Below are positions 26,201 to 34,878 of a DNA stretch of 64,000 nucleotides, in pieces (the first letter of the stretch is position 1; every line of letters starts with the position of its first letter). This stretch comes from Alteromonas sp. RKMC-009 (GTDB lineage Bacteria; Pseudomonadota; Gammaproteobacteria; Enterobacterales; Alteromonadaceae). The translations under genes and the position numbers were made by a program. The stretch covers positions 124,001 to 188,000 of the forward strand of contig NZ_CP031010.1 in assembly GCF_003584565.2 (NCBI RefSeq), written 5' to 3'. The notes under the pieces are model-generated. The model made no database searches. It saw only the letters and a list, made by a program, of their open reading frames with translations, and was not told the DNA's origin.

Positions 26201-26844
26201 ATCTTGAAATAACTCTCGTCTTCGCCGCTTTCTACCTGATAGATATTCTTATACTTATCCATCATTCTCGGGTCATTAGCCGCATAAACAATACCGCCGG
26301 CTGTACCACCTTCAGCAATGGTGATATCTGCACCGATACGGAAGAGAGGCAGATAATCGCCATACAGGGGGAGGGCGTTGTCATCACCACCAATCCAGGT
26401 TGCGCCGTTCCAGGCATTCAGTGAGGTATCCAGTAAGCCTGTTTCAAAAGTAGAGGTGGCTTCACTCGCATCGCCTTCGCTGTCCCATACCGTCAGCTGC
26501 CATGTGTACTGTGTACGCGGGCTTAAAGGCTTGCCCTTATAGGTAATATGCAGCGCTTCTGAGGAGTTTTGTTTGCCGGAGTCCCATACCTGCGCGCCGT
26601 TTTCATCTGTCACGCGGATGCGGTAAGCCGACTGGCTAAGACCTTTTGCTCCGCCTTTGGCTGACATCTGCCAACTAAAACGGGGCGTAGTGACGTCAAT
26701 GCCAATGGGTTGGGTGCGATAGTCAGTTTTCAGTGCTGCAAGATCAAACTGATCAGTAACACTTCCGACGCTGCCAGTTCCTCCGCAAGCTGAAAGTAAC
26801 GTGGCGGGTGCTGCAACAGCAAGGGTGAGAATAAGTTTGCGCAT
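23212..26844 (-). CDS. Lipoprotein GH78 alpha-L-rhamnosidase
   Basis: A large (about 1210 aa) family 78 alpha-L-rhamnosidase. The start at 26844 gives a lipoprotein signal (LLSAC near residue 20) and has GGAG six to seven bases upstream; an ATG at 26940 would bury the signal and the operator. An N-terminal fibronectin-like domain, beta-sandwich and carbohydrate-binding regions precede the (alpha/alpha)6 catalytic barrel, with TDCPQRNERMGWSGD (about 760-775) carrying the family's catalytic acidic residues. A C-terminal beta-sandwich ends the protein. It releases L-rhamnose for the pathway encoded downstream. It is divergent from a TBDR, and a TGATTG-type operator lies 77 bp before its start. 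Confidence 0.9.
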   Translation of the reverse strand: MRKLILTLAVAAPATLLSACGGTGSVGSVTDQFDLAALKTDYRTQPIGIDVTTPRFSWQMSAKGGAKGLSQSAYRIRVTDENGAQVWDSGKQNSSEALHITYKGKPLSPRTQYTWQLTVWDSEGDASEATSTFETGLLDTSLNAWNGATWIGGDDNALPLYGDYLPLFRIGADITIAEGGTAGGIVYAANDPRMMDKYKNIYQVESGEDESYFKIELDVEGVENGEPATLNFYRAGYTPDDNADTPVKSFDIKQSLINAYNRFKPHHLLINNEFGNVTVQLDGNPAFWVGAESEEKSGFQMMFPPLVEGATVQLNPLGHNHDYVTYGMLNDIGVAADAGTTVTVSNLTVSNMHTPHSVLFNGAEHGAAFAEKSAQVSDTKAGITFTGSDDSQLVVVDTQKNGMPQLRTEFDVAEKAVSKARLYVTARGIYEYYVNGEKVSNDYYNPGLTQYNLTHLYQSYDVTSAIQKGENAMGARLGEGWWSGMLGFGNTWNGFGDRQSLLAQLVITYEDGSESIVVTQPGSWQFSDTSPVVYGSLSMGEVYDARIAEAQAGWATPSFEGEWEPAVEISLEETKAQNVQPNMMRPAQTLSYDNMKLIGQIGEPARKFTTVQAKSVEEVRPGVFVYDLGQNIVGVPRLHFADGKSGEAVTVRFAEMLYPDLPESGPNVGMIMTENYRAALSQDIYIMTDGEQTFEPHYTSHGFQYIEVTGIEKPLPLEAVNGVVVSSVQALTASYECSDDKVNQLWSNLTWSNVDNFLSVPTDCPQRNERMGWSGDINVFAPTATYVSDASQFMRRHLQAMRDTQADSGRYADVAPVGGGFGGVLWGVAGITVAWETYFQYGDKGLLAEHYASMNEYMTFLHDSIDSETGLSTDSGLGDWLGPQNNQLGADYLATAYHIYALDIMAQVAAVLGDDAQAREYRNQYDERKAFFNDKFVNDEQQTVGLVGGPSMFNPVAPPAEWAVADTQTSFAVGLAMNAFNEDNAAAMAEKLTRSVSSQNVDDAGKTRPAYSLMTGFIGTAWISKALSENGYTGDAYRLLLNDQYPSWLYPIDQGATTIWERLNGYTVEDGFGGNNSMNSFNHYSFGAIGEWLISHSGGIQRLSPGFKTFALKPEFDPQNEIDWVKAEYDSPYGKISSHWQVKDGKFDYRVTIPANTTATISLPGAQQALKIDGENVTASKFVANVSRAGELNTFSLGSGTYQITGAVNE

Positions 26845-26920
26845 GCAAATCTCCGGTACATACCTGATGGCAATCTGTTCAAGTGAAACTGAATATATCG
26901 TCAGTTTTCCTGAAACGTTA

Positions 26921-26936
26921 TGATTGAAAGTGATTG
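26921..26936 (+). promoter_or_regulatory. Rhamnose-regulon operator upstream of GH78
   Basis: TGATTGAAAGTGATTG, a direct repeat of TGATTG with 10-bp (one helical turn) periodicity. It differs by one base from the consensus seen at 32564-32579. Confidence 0.65.
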
Positions 26937-27208
26937 GCATGTTGCCCTAAGCATATAGATGTTGTCAATGTGTTAACGGCGGTTCACCGGAAACGAATGG
27001 TTTTGGAGGCGTGTGAGTGTTACCAACCGGACTGAATAATCCGCGCCGGTGTAGTGCGCTGTAAAGTGATTAGCGCATTTTGGATGCGCTGCAAAGCATG
27101 TTTTATCAACTTTACATCCAGTTCTGCGTCGATCTGTCAGTTCGCAAAAAATTGCTTGTTTTTTATCCATGAATTTTATCAATAGCTGGTATTAATCATA
27201 TTTGTTTG

Positions 27209-27224
27209 TGATTGTTATTGACTG
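27209..27224 (+). promoter_or_regulatory. Weak rhamnose-regulon operator upstream of the TBDR
   Basis: TGATTGTTATTGACTG matches the 16-base TGATTGAAAATGATTG pattern at 12 positions. It lies 121 bp upstream of the receptor start. A further TGATTG-like copy (ATGATTGTC) lies at 27229-27237. Confidence 0.4.
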
Positions 27225-27344
27225 CATATGATTGTCGATGTACTTTGTTGCCTCAATGTTAATTAATATCGAGCAGTTTTAATAAAAATAACACGCTGCC
27301 AAAAATTAGATAAATCACTGACACAACCACGCAAGGAGTTGAAA

Positions 27345-30005
27345 ATGGCTTCATTTTCAGGACTGACAACCACACCAGTTTTCCGCCGTTCTGTACTCGC
27401 GGCACTTATCACTGCTTCTTTTTCTCAATGTGCAGTTGCACAGGAAGCAGAGTCTGCACAATCTGAACCGGATCCAATGGTAGAAACCATTGAAGTTCGT
27501 GGTTCAGCAACTGGTACCCTTATCCGCGGTGCAACACCGGTAGGTACTAACGTTGTAGGGATTTCAGAAGAAGATGTCGCTGAAATTGGTGTGCCTGACA
27601 GCAACGAACTTCTTGCACAAATTCCGCAAATGACCAGCACCTTCAACAGCCGCCCGACCATGGCGACTGATATTGGTCAGGGCATGCCGATGCCAAAATT
27701 GCGGGATATCGGTACCGGTGGTGGTAGCACGACACTGGTACTGCTGAACGGTTTACGTTTACCGGGGTCGGGTATTATCCAAACCGTTCCAAATGCTGCG
27801 GCCATTCCTCCTTCAGTATTAAGCACGGTAGAAGTGGTAATGGATGGTGGTTCTTCTATTTACGGTTCTGATGCCATTGCCGGGGTGGTTAACTTTATCA
27901 CCCAGCGTCCGAAAGATGGTGTGACCGTAAACCTTGAAGGTGGATTCGGTGACAGTTATACCGCAGGTTCCCTTAACCTGACTGCCGGTACTTCATGGGA
28001 TTCCGGTGCGGCGATGTTGTCTTTCTATCACGCGGAAAACGGTGATGTGATGGGCTCAGACCGTGATTTTATTACTGCTGACAGCACAAGCAACGGCGGC
28101 GGTGACTACCGTACCCGTCAGTGCAGCCCGGGCAATATCACGGCAAACGGGACCAGTTACCGCATGGACACGCTGACAGAAGGCAGTAATTTATGTGATC
28201 CTAACGATGGTATTTCTTATGTACCGGAACAAAAGCAGGACACCATCTTCCTGGCTCTGGAGCAGGAATTTTCTGACAACGTTTTCCTCAACCTGAATAC
28301 TTACTATAGCGACTGGGGTGTAGACATTACCGGCGATGCGACCAACGCGTTAACGGATCTGGGTGCTTCCGGCACGATAACGTCAGATAACCCTTATTTC
28401 ACAGCTATCGGTGATGAAACTTCGCAAACTGTGGACTTCAGCTTTTCTGACGTAGTTGGCCCGGGCGCGAAAAACAGCAGCGACTTTAAAGCGTTTTCTT
28501 TCATGCCGGAACTGACCGTAGAATTACCGAACTACTGGCGTCTGAAAGCCGCATACAGTTACGGCTGGGCGGAAACCCACGGTGAAGAAACCGGCGTAAA
28601 TGCGACTGCCGTTGCTACTGCGCTGGCCGGCACGGATGTATCTACTGCGCTGAACCCGTACGATGTAGCTTCAACAGACCCTGCGGTACTGAGCAGTATT
28701 CTTTCTTACTACGGTACTCTGGGTGATGCCAAGCAAACCCACCATCAGATCCGTCTTACACTGGATGGTGCTATTTATTCCTTACCGGCCGGTGATGTGA
28801 TGCTGGCTGTGGGTACTGAATACTTTAAACAAAACTATGACGTTTCGTTCGGCGGTGGCGCAGCAGATGCCCTGCAAATGACAGAAACATCCGCGTCACG
28901 CAACGTGAAGTCTGTTTTCAGTGAAGTGGTTGTGCCGGTGATGGATGACATCGATGCCGGTACTATCGACTTTACTGCATCCATCCGTTACGACAGTTAC
29001 AACGATGTGGGCAGCACGACCAATCCGAAGATTGGTGTGGATTATTCACCTACGGACAATTTACGTCTGCGTGCACAATGGGGTACCTCATTCCAGGCGC
29101 CAAGTCTGGCAGACTCCGGTGCAGCCGTTGATACCCGTGCGATTACAATGAGTGTCAGTCCGTTCATGGCGCCGGATGCCGCTGATTCTGACTTCTATCG
29201 CGGTACTATTATTCTTGCCGGAGGTAGCGACGGACTGCAGCCTGAAGAATCTGAGTCATACAGCGTAGGTTTCGACTGGACACCAGAGTTCTCTGAGGGA
29301 CTGAAAGTCAGCATGACCTATTTCGATGTGGACTATTCAAGTGCAATCAGCCTGGCACCGTTCTACACGCCTAGCGTACTGTTCAGCACGGAAGGTTACT
29401 CGGATTACTACACAATTAATCCAACACTGGATGAGGCGCTGGCAGCGGCTGATGGCATGCGCATTGACGGTCAGTCCATCGAAAGTCTGTATGCTGACGG
29501 CAATTCAGCCTACGTCCTTTTCGATGCCCGCCGAAACAATATGACGGCCACCAAGCTGTCAGGTATCGATTTCGACATCGCCAAAGAATGGCAAACCAGC
29601 TTTGGTAGCGTGAATGCCAGCGTCGCCGGTTCTTATACTCTGGACAGAACATTCCAGCCTGTACAGGGCGCGGCGTATCAGGATGAAAAAGGTACCGATG
29701 AGCGTGGTGACTACAACCTGTTAGCCCAGGTAGGTGCGACTTACGAAAACATGCTGGGTACTGTGCGTATTCTTCACACCGATGGCTGGGAAAACGCGGT
29801 TGCTTCAGCAGACTCTCTGACCACAGTAAATCTGTTCGGTAAGTACGATTTAGGCGAATATGAGTTTGTGGAAGAGGCATCTGTTACTGTAAACGTAGAC
29901 AACCTGTTCGACGAAGATGCAGTTTACTATGATGATGCAAACGGCTTTATCAGTGGTTCAACACTGGGCCGGGTGATTTATCTGGGACTGAATCTTAAGA
30001 TGTAA
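27345..30005 (+). CDS. TonB-dependent receptor of the rhamnoside locus
   Basis: An 886-residue outer-membrane receptor. It has a long signal peptide (to about residue 32), a TonB-box-like VETIEVRGS, a plug domain with LVLLNGLRLPG and VEVVMDGGSSIYGSDAIAG, and a barrel ending LGLNLKM. The ATG at 27345 is six bases after AAGGAG. The plug resembles the oligosaccharide-type receptors of Alteromonadales. Position between GH78 and the rhamnose kinase implies uptake of a rhamnose-containing ligand. A strong terminator follows, so the downstream kinase may rely on readthrough or its own promoter. Confidence 0.9.
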   Translation: MASFSGLTTTPVFRRSVLAALITASFSQCAVAQEAESAQSEPDPMVETIEVRGSATGTLIRGATPVGTNVVGISEEDVAEIGVPDSNELLAQIPQMTSTFNSRPTMATDIGQGMPMPKLRDIGTGGGSTTLVLLNGLRLPGSGIIQTVPNAAAIPPSVLSTVEVVMDGGSSIYGSDAIAGVVNFITQRPKDGVTVNLEGGFGDSYTAGSLNLTAGTSWDSGAAMLSFYHAENGDVMGSDRDFITADSTSNGGGDYRTRQCSPGNITANGTSYRMDTLTEGSNLCDPNDGISYVPEQKQDTIFLALEQEFSDNVFLNLNTYYSDWGVDITGDATNALTDLGASGTITSDNPYFTAIGDETSQTVDFSFSDVVGPGAKNSSDFKAFSFMPELTVELPNYWRLKAAYSYGWAETHGEETGVNATAVATALAGTDVSTALNPYDVASTDPAVLSSILSYYGTLGDAKQTHHQIRLTLDGAIYSLPAGDVMLAVGTEYFKQNYDVSFGGGAADALQMTETSASRNVKSVFSEVVVPVMDDIDAGTIDFTASIRYDSYNDVGSTTNPKIGVDYSPTDNLRLRAQWGTSFQAPSLADSGAAVDTRAITMSVSPFMAPDAADSDFYRGTIILAGGSDGLQPEESESYSVGFDWTPEFSEGLKVSMTYFDVDYSSAISLAPFYTPSVLFSTEGYSDYYTINPTLDEALAAADGMRIDGQSIESLYADGNSAYVLFDARRNNMTATKLSGIDFDIAKEWQTSFGSVNASVAGSYTLDRTFQPVQGAAYQDEKGTDERGDYNLLAQVGATYENMLGTVRILHTDGWENAVASADSLTTVNLFGKYDLGEYEFVEEASVTVNVDNLFDEDAVYYDDANGFISGSTLGRVIYLGLNLKM

Positions 30006-30021
30006 TTCAGTGCATGAACTG

Positions 30022-30049
30022 AAAGCGGAGTCTGCAGACTCCGCTTTTT
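30022..30049 (+). terminator. Strong terminator after the rhamnoside TBDR
   Basis: A perfect 26-bp palindrome (13-bp arms starting AAAGCGGAGTCTG) ending in a run of five T residues at 30045-30049. Confidence 0.85.
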
Positions 30050-30131
30050 GTCGTTCAAAGTAAGGCTTAGAAACGGCCTGAGCACTGACGAAAGCAACAT
30101 GACGGAACACAATAAATGCAGGAGAAAAATC

Positions 30132-31511
30132 ATGCTTAAAGCCGTTCTGGATATAGGCAAAACCCACATTAAATTGCTGTTGGTAGATAACGGTAAAGAA
30201 TGCGCCAGCTTCAGCTGTAAGAATGCGCCCATTGCCGGCATGTATCCTCAGGCAGATGTGGAAGGCATATGGAACTGGCTGGCAGAAACCTTACGCTCCT
30301 GCACACTTACGCCTGATATCAACGCTTTTGTTGTCACCACTCACGGCGCGACGGCTGCGTTAGTGAATACAAACGCCCCTGAAGGAGAGCAACTGGCACT
30401 GCCGGTCCTTGATTATGAATATCAGGGCGTAGAGAGTTGCTCTGATGCTTATGAAAGTGTGCATCCTGACTTTTCAGAAACCTTGTCACCCGCGTTGCCT
30501 GCAGGTTTGAATCTGGGTAAACAATTATTCTGGTTACAGCAGAAGTATAAAGAGGCGTTCGACTCAGCCTCAACCATTTTGCTTTATCCGCAGTACTGGG
30601 CCTGGCGTCTCGGTGGCTCACCGGCTGCAGAAGTAACATCTTTGGGGTGTCATACCGATATGTGGCAACCTCAGATAAAAGACTACTCTTCGCTGATTGA
30701 TAAGTGTGGCTGGCGGGAGAAAATGCCGGCACTTAAAAACGCATGGGATTGTCTTGGCACCGTGTCGGCACAGGTTGCAAAGGAAACCGGATTATCTGAA
30801 CAGTGCGAAATTTTTGCCGGTATTCACGACAGCAATGCCAGCCTGCTGCGCTATTTGTCACTGGCGAAAAGTGGCGAGAGTTTCAACGTGATTTCTACCG
30901 GAACCTGGACCATTCTGATGCAGGCAAACGGTAACACCGGCAAACTTGCCAGCTATAAAGATACCCTGGCCAACGTGGATATTTTCTCTAACCCGGTCAG
31001 TTGCGCACGTTTCATGGGCGGACGGGAATACGAAAGCATTTGTACTTCTCTGGGCGGCAACATTCGCATGAGTGCTGAAGCCGGGGATATTCAGCAGGCG
31101 CTGGATGAAGGCTGGATGGTGACGCCGGATTACAGTCAGGGGAACGGCCCTTTCGGTGGCCTCACTGCAAAACAATTATGTCCGGATGCGCCGCCTGCTC
31201 CCCAGGCTATTGCGACACTGTATTGTGCGCTGATGATTGATCAACGGTTAACTGATCTGCATTCCACCGGCACGATATATATAGAAGGGGCTTTCCTGAA
31301 GAACCCGATGTTATGTCAGTTAGTCGCGCAGCTACGTCCGGGCCAGACTGTTATGCTCTCCCGTGACAATACGGGGACTGTAATGGGCGCGGCGAGTTTA
31401 ATTCACTTTGATAAACAGGCTGCAGCTGAACTGGACTTAGTGCCCTGTGAACCTGCTGCATTTGATAAGTTGGAAGCGTACCGGGAAAAATGGTACAACG
31501 CGATTGGATGA
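30132..31511 (+). CDS. rhaK: Rhamnulokinase, FGGY family
   Basis: A 459-residue FGGY sugar kinase, probably phosphorylating L-rhamnulose to L-rhamnulose 1-phosphate. The N-terminal phosphate loop VLDIGKTHIKLLLVD, the catalytic-Asp segment GIHDSNASLL, and the ATP-binding ISTGTWTILM and GTVMGAASL are visible. It is the RhaK-like type rather than enteric RhaB. The ATG at 30132 follows AGGAG; a longer frame from 30048 would run through the terminator and is not used. Context with RhaI and RhaEW supports the substrate. It is followed by the DeoR regulator. Confidence 0.85.
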   Translation: MLKAVLDIGKTHIKLLLVDNGKECASFSCKNAPIAGMYPQADVEGIWNWLAETLRSCTLTPDINAFVVTTHGATAALVNTNAPEGEQLALPVLDYEYQGVESCSDAYESVHPDFSETLSPALPAGLNLGKQLFWLQQKYKEAFDSASTILLYPQYWAWRLGGSPAAEVTSLGCHTDMWQPQIKDYSSLIDKCGWREKMPALKNAWDCLGTVSAQVAKETGLSEQCEIFAGIHDSNASLLRYLSLAKSGESFNVISTGTWTILMQANGNTGKLASYKDTLANVDIFSNPVSCARFMGGREYESICTSLGGNIRMSAEAGDIQQALDEGWMVTPDYSQGNGPFGGLTAKQLCPDAPPAPQAIATLYCALMIDQRLTDLHSTGTIYIEGAFLKNPMLCQLVAQLRPGQTVMLSRDNTGTVMGAASLIHFDKQAAAELDLVPCEPAAFDKLEAYREKWYNAIG

Positions 31512-31515
31512 ATCT

Positions 31516-31529
31516 ATCATATTCAATCA
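31516..31529 (-). promoter_or_regulatory. Rhamnose-regulon operator upstream of the DeoR gene
   Basis: On the minus strand TGATTGAATATGAT, one mismatch from the core TGATTGAAAATGAT. A further TTGATTGATTG follows at 31543-31553. The position, 83-96 bp upstream of the regulator, suggests autoregulation. Confidence 0.6.
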
Positions 31530-31611
31530 AAAACTTGGTGTTTTGATTGATTGTGCTTGAACAGGTGACTATATTATCGCTTACACGAATAACAATTATA
31601 CAGGCAACACC

Positions 31612-32397
31612 ATGCTGGAGAAGCAACGTCACCAGCTCATTCTGGATATCCTTGATGAGAGCACCTTTGTGAGTGTGCGCGACTTGTGCGCGCAACTTAA
31701 CTCGTCTGAAGCGACCATTCGTCGTGACTTAAACAAACTGGCTGATGCGAAGAAAATTAAAAAAATTCGCGGCGGCGCGCAGGTGTTAGACAGTAAGACC
31801 GTGTCTAATATCCGTCTTTCCGGTAATGCATTTCTGGTGGACAGAGAGCGCAATACCAGTACTAAGCAACTCATTGCCAAAGCGGCTACTGACATGTGTG
31901 AAGACGGCGAATCTATCATCATCAATGGCGGTACATCCACGTTCATGATGTCTGAGTTTCTCGCCGAAAGACGCATGAACATTCTGACGAACTCCTTTGT
32001 ACTTGCACATGAGTTACTGGAAAACAGTCAGAATCAGGTCACGCTCCCCGGCGGGGAAGTGTACCGCAAGCAAAGTATCATTCTCAGCTCATTCGAAAAC
32101 GACACCACACAAAACTACCGTGGCAGTAAAATGTTCATGGGTTCACCCGGTGTCAGTGAATTCGGCGTAATGGAAACCGATCCACTGCTTATTCTGGCGG
32201 AGCAAAAACTCCGTAAGCGGGCTGATAAACTTATCGTACTGGCTGACAGCAGTAAAATTGGCGTGAAAGGTAATCTGATTTTCTGCGGATTGTCTGAAGT
32301 CGATACGGTCATCACCGACAGTAATGCAGCACCCGAAGCACTGGATAAAATCCGCGAATTCGGTGTGAATGTGATTGTGGTCGAGGCCTGCGATTAA
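31612..32397 (+). CDS. rhaR: DeoR-family regulator of rhamnose catabolism
   Basis: A 261-residue DeoR/GlpR-type repressor. The N-terminal helix-turn-helix is VSVRDLCAQLNSSEATIRRDL (about 22-42, family signature near RRDLNKL), and the C-terminal sugar-phosphate-sensing DeoRC domain has INGGTSTFMM and LADSSKIG. The inducer is probably a phosphorylated intermediate such as rhamnulose 1-phosphate. It sits between kinase and aldolase genes, and TGATTG-repeat sites stand before its own gene, rhaEW, rhaT and the rhamnosidase gene, so it is the likely local regulator. The name is by role, not by enteric RhaR (AraC-type) homology. Confidence 0.82.
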   Translation: MLEKQRHQLILDILDESTFVSVRDLCAQLNSSEATIRRDLNKLADAKKIKKIRGGAQVLDSKTVSNIRLSGNAFLVDRERNTSTKQLIAKAATDMCEDGESIIINGGTSTFMMSEFLAERRMNILTNSFVLAHELLENSQNQVTLPGGEVYRKQSIILSSFENDTTQNYRGSKMFMGSPGVSEFGVMETDPLLILAEQKLRKRADKLIVLADSSKIGVKGNLIFCGLSEVDTVITDSNAAPEALDKIREFGVNVIVVEACD

Positions 32398-32563
32398 GAT
32401 TTACCACTTGTACAAACAGAGCGCGGTATCCTTCCGCGTTCTTTTCAGCTTCTGTCTCTGAATCAGCCCTGCCTTCATCAACAACTGCTAAACATCCGCA
32501 AATCGTCACCCCCGAATAAATTTATACAACCCTTAAAATACTTGTAACAATTCTGTTATATTG

Positions 32564-32579
32564 TGATTGGAAATGATTG
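32564..32579 (+). promoter_or_regulatory. Rhamnose-regulon operator upstream of rhaEW
   Basis: TGATTGGAAATGATTG, with TGATTG repeated at a 10-bp interval, 97-112 bp upstream of the rhaEW start. Additional ATTG-containing repeats follow at 32585-32606. Confidence 0.65.
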
Positions 32580-32675
32580 ACAAAGATTGTATTGGATGTA
32601 TATTGAATCATTAATGAATTAATGAGTCTCACAAAAGACCAGTTTCAATTAATTAACTTCACAGGATGCCTATAA

Positions 32676-34868
32676 ATGCCTTATCAGCCAGATGAATACA
32701 AACACGTTAAATATCTGTGGGAAGACGAGGTTGCAGATAAACTCGATCCCGTAGAAAACCTGGTATACCGCTCGAATAAGCTGGGCGAAGACCAGCGTAT
32801 TACTAATACCGGCGGCGGTAATACTTCGGCAAAGTTAATGGAAAAAGATCCGTTAACCGGTGAAGAAACTGAAGTGCTGTGGGTAAAAGGCTCCGGTGGC
32901 GATCTGCGTACATCAAAGAAAGAAAACTTCTCTTCTTTATACCAGGACAAACTGAACGCACTTGACGGCGTGTATCAGGACTATTCAGATAAAGGCTATA
33001 AGTCTGCCGGTGAAGACCGTATGGTCGGCATGTTCAAGCACTGTAACTTCTGCCTGAATCCACGGGCCTCGTCTATTGATACGCCTCTGCATTCAATGAT
33101 TGACGAAAAGCACGTTGATCACCTGCACCCGAATGCCGTTATCTCCGTTGCATCCTGTAAGGCGCAGAAAGAACTGACTGAAGTGATCTGGGGCGGCAAG
33201 CTGGCCTATGTGCCGTGGATGCGTCCCGGTTGGGAAGCGGCGAAACTGTGTGAAGACACCTATGCTGCGAGCCCTGACATCTGGGGTATTCTGTTAGGTC
33301 AGCACGGTCACACCAACTGGTCATCTGAAAGTAAAAGCTGTTACGAAACTTCTTTATGGGTTATCGAAACAGCGGCACGTTACATTGAAGAGCATGACAA
33401 AGGCGAAATGACCTTTGGTGGTCAGAAGTATCAGTCTCTGGACGATGCAGCCCGTACTGATCTGTTAAAAGACTTTTTACCGGTAGCCCGCGGCCTGCTT
33501 TCTAATAAAGTGAAGTTCATCGGTACTGTACAAACTGATGATGCCACACTGCGCTTCGTAAACAGCGTTGATGCGCCCCGTCTGGCTGAGTTAGGTACAT
33601 CGTGTCCAGACCACTTCCTGCGTACTAAAATTAAGCCGCTGTTCGTCGATTTCGATCCGCAGAATGACGACTTCGATACCCTGATCACTAAGTTTAAAGC
33701 TGGTCTGGAAAAGTATCGTGAAGATTACACGGCATATTACGAAGCCTGTAAACGTGAAGATTCTCCGGCTATGCGTGACCCGAGCCCGACGGTTGTACTG
33801 ATTCCGGGTGTAGGCATGATTGCCTGGGGCAAGAACAAGAGTGAATCCCGCGTTACTGCAGAATTCTATAACTGTGCTATTGAAGTAATGCGTGGTGCAG
33901 AAGCGATTTCTGAATATACCGCGCTGCCAGCTCAGGAAGCGTTTGATATTGAATACTGGGCGTTAGAAGAAGCAAAACTTCAGCGAATGCCGGCAGAAGC
34001 GCCACTGGCCCGCGACGTGGTTGTAGTGATTGGTGCCGGTGACGGTATCGGTAAAGCGACAGCGCACCGTGTTGCTAAAGAAGGTGCCCACGTAGTGTGT
34101 GCAGACCTTAACCTTGAGAACGCACAGCGCACCGCGAAAGAACTTACTGATAAATATGGTCAGGGAATTGGTGTAGCCGGTACAGGGATTTCTGCCTGTG
34201 GCCCGGCTGTAGCACTTCAGGCTGACATCACTAAACGTGAAACCGTGGAAGAGTTGTTCACACAGGTACTGCTGGCGTATGGCGGTCTGGATAAAGTGAT
34301 TGTGACTGCGGGTGTATTCATCGCAGAAGGCGCAGACATGGCGAAGAACGATCAAATCTTCGACCTGAGCTTTGGCGTGAATGTGAAAGGCGGTTATGTG
34401 GTTGGCTCAACGGCTCAGAAAATCTGGGAAGCGCAGGGCCTGAAAGGCGCACTGGTACTGACTACCAGCGTGAATGCAGCCGTATCGAAGAAAGGTTCTC
34501 TGGCGTACGACACCAGTAAAGCTGCGGCAAACCATCTGGTTCGCGAACTGGCGGTTACCTTGTCACCGCTGGTCAACGTAAATGCACTGGCACCGGCAAC
34601 AGTTGTGCAGGGCAGTAACATGTTCCCGAGAGACCGCGTGATTTCATCACTGACCAAGTACGATATTGCTCATGATGAAAGTGAAAGCACGGAAGAATTA
34701 CGTAACAAGCTGGCGCAATTCTATGCACAGCGCACGTTAACCAAACAACCTATCACACCGGATGATCAAGCCGAGGCGGCCTATCTTCTTGTATCCGGTC
34801 AACTGAGCAAAACAACCGGGCAAGTGATCAGTGTAGACGGCGGTCTGCATGAAGCTTTCCTGAGATAA
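32676..34868 (+). CDS. rhaEW: Bifunctional rhamnulose-1-phosphate aldolase / lactaldehyde dehydrogenase
   Basis: A 730-residue fusion. The N-terminal class II aldolase domain (about 1-430) splits rhamnulose 1-phosphate into dihydroxyacetone phosphate and L-lactaldehyde; metal-binding histidines are in TPLHSMIDEKHVDHLHPNA. The C-terminal short-chain dehydrogenase domain (about 450-730) has a nucleotide-binding GAGDGIG and a catalytic Tyr-x3-Lys in AYDTSKAA, and would oxidise lactaldehyde to L-lactate. The layout matches RhaEW of known rhamnose regulons. It is 10 bp upstream of rhaI, so they form one operon. Confidence 0.92.
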   Translation: MPYQPDEYKHVKYLWEDEVADKLDPVENLVYRSNKLGEDQRITNTGGGNTSAKLMEKDPLTGEETEVLWVKGSGGDLRTSKKENFSSLYQDKLNALDGVYQDYSDKGYKSAGEDRMVGMFKHCNFCLNPRASSIDTPLHSMIDEKHVDHLHPNAVISVASCKAQKELTEVIWGGKLAYVPWMRPGWEAAKLCEDTYAASPDIWGILLGQHGHTNWSSESKSCYETSLWVIETAARYIEEHDKGEMTFGGQKYQSLDDAARTDLLKDFLPVARGLLSNKVKFIGTVQTDDATLRFVNSVDAPRLAELGTSCPDHFLRTKIKPLFVDFDPQNDDFDTLITKFKAGLEKYREDYTAYYEACKREDSPAMRDPSPTVVLIPGVGMIAWGKNKSESRVTAEFYNCAIEVMRGAEAISEYTALPAQEAFDIEYWALEEAKLQRMPAEAPLARDVVVVIGAGDGIGKATAHRVAKEGAHVVCADLNLENAQRTAKELTDKYGQGIGVAGTGISACGPAVALQADITKRETVEELFTQVLLAYGGLDKVIVTAGVFIAEGADMAKNDQIFDLSFGVNVKGGYVVGSTAQKIWEAQGLKGALVLTTSVNAAVSKKGSLAYDTSKAAANHLVRELAVTLSPLVNVNALAPATVVQGSNMFPRDRVISSLTKYDIAHDESESTEELRNKLAQFYAQRTLTKQPITPDDQAEAAYLLVSGQLSKTTGQVISVDGGLHEAFLR

Positions 34869-34878
34869 GAGGTGACTT

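Larger units (their letters stand above)
26845..27344. other. Divergent promoter region of the rhamnosidase and TBDR genes
   Basis: A 500-bp region between divergent genes with no supported coding sequence. It holds a good DeoR-type operator at 26921-26936, a weak one at 27209-27224, a small hairpin (AGCGCAT and ATGCGCT, 27072-27090), and AAGGAG at 27333-27338 as the receptor ribosome binding site. Confidence 0.6.

Noticed and set aside
23212..26940. GH78 start at 26940
   Set aside because: It would put the lipoprotein signal inside the protein and overlap the operator; 26844 has GGAG at proper spacing.
26973..27182. Possible 69-aa gene in the rhamnosidase/TBDR promoter region
   Set aside because: It covers the regulatory region, has no family match by eye and no clear ribosome binding site.
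30048..30131. Upstream extension of the rhamnulokinase from a TTG
   Set aside because: It would begin inside the T-tract of the receptor terminator; the ATG at 30132 follows AGGAG.
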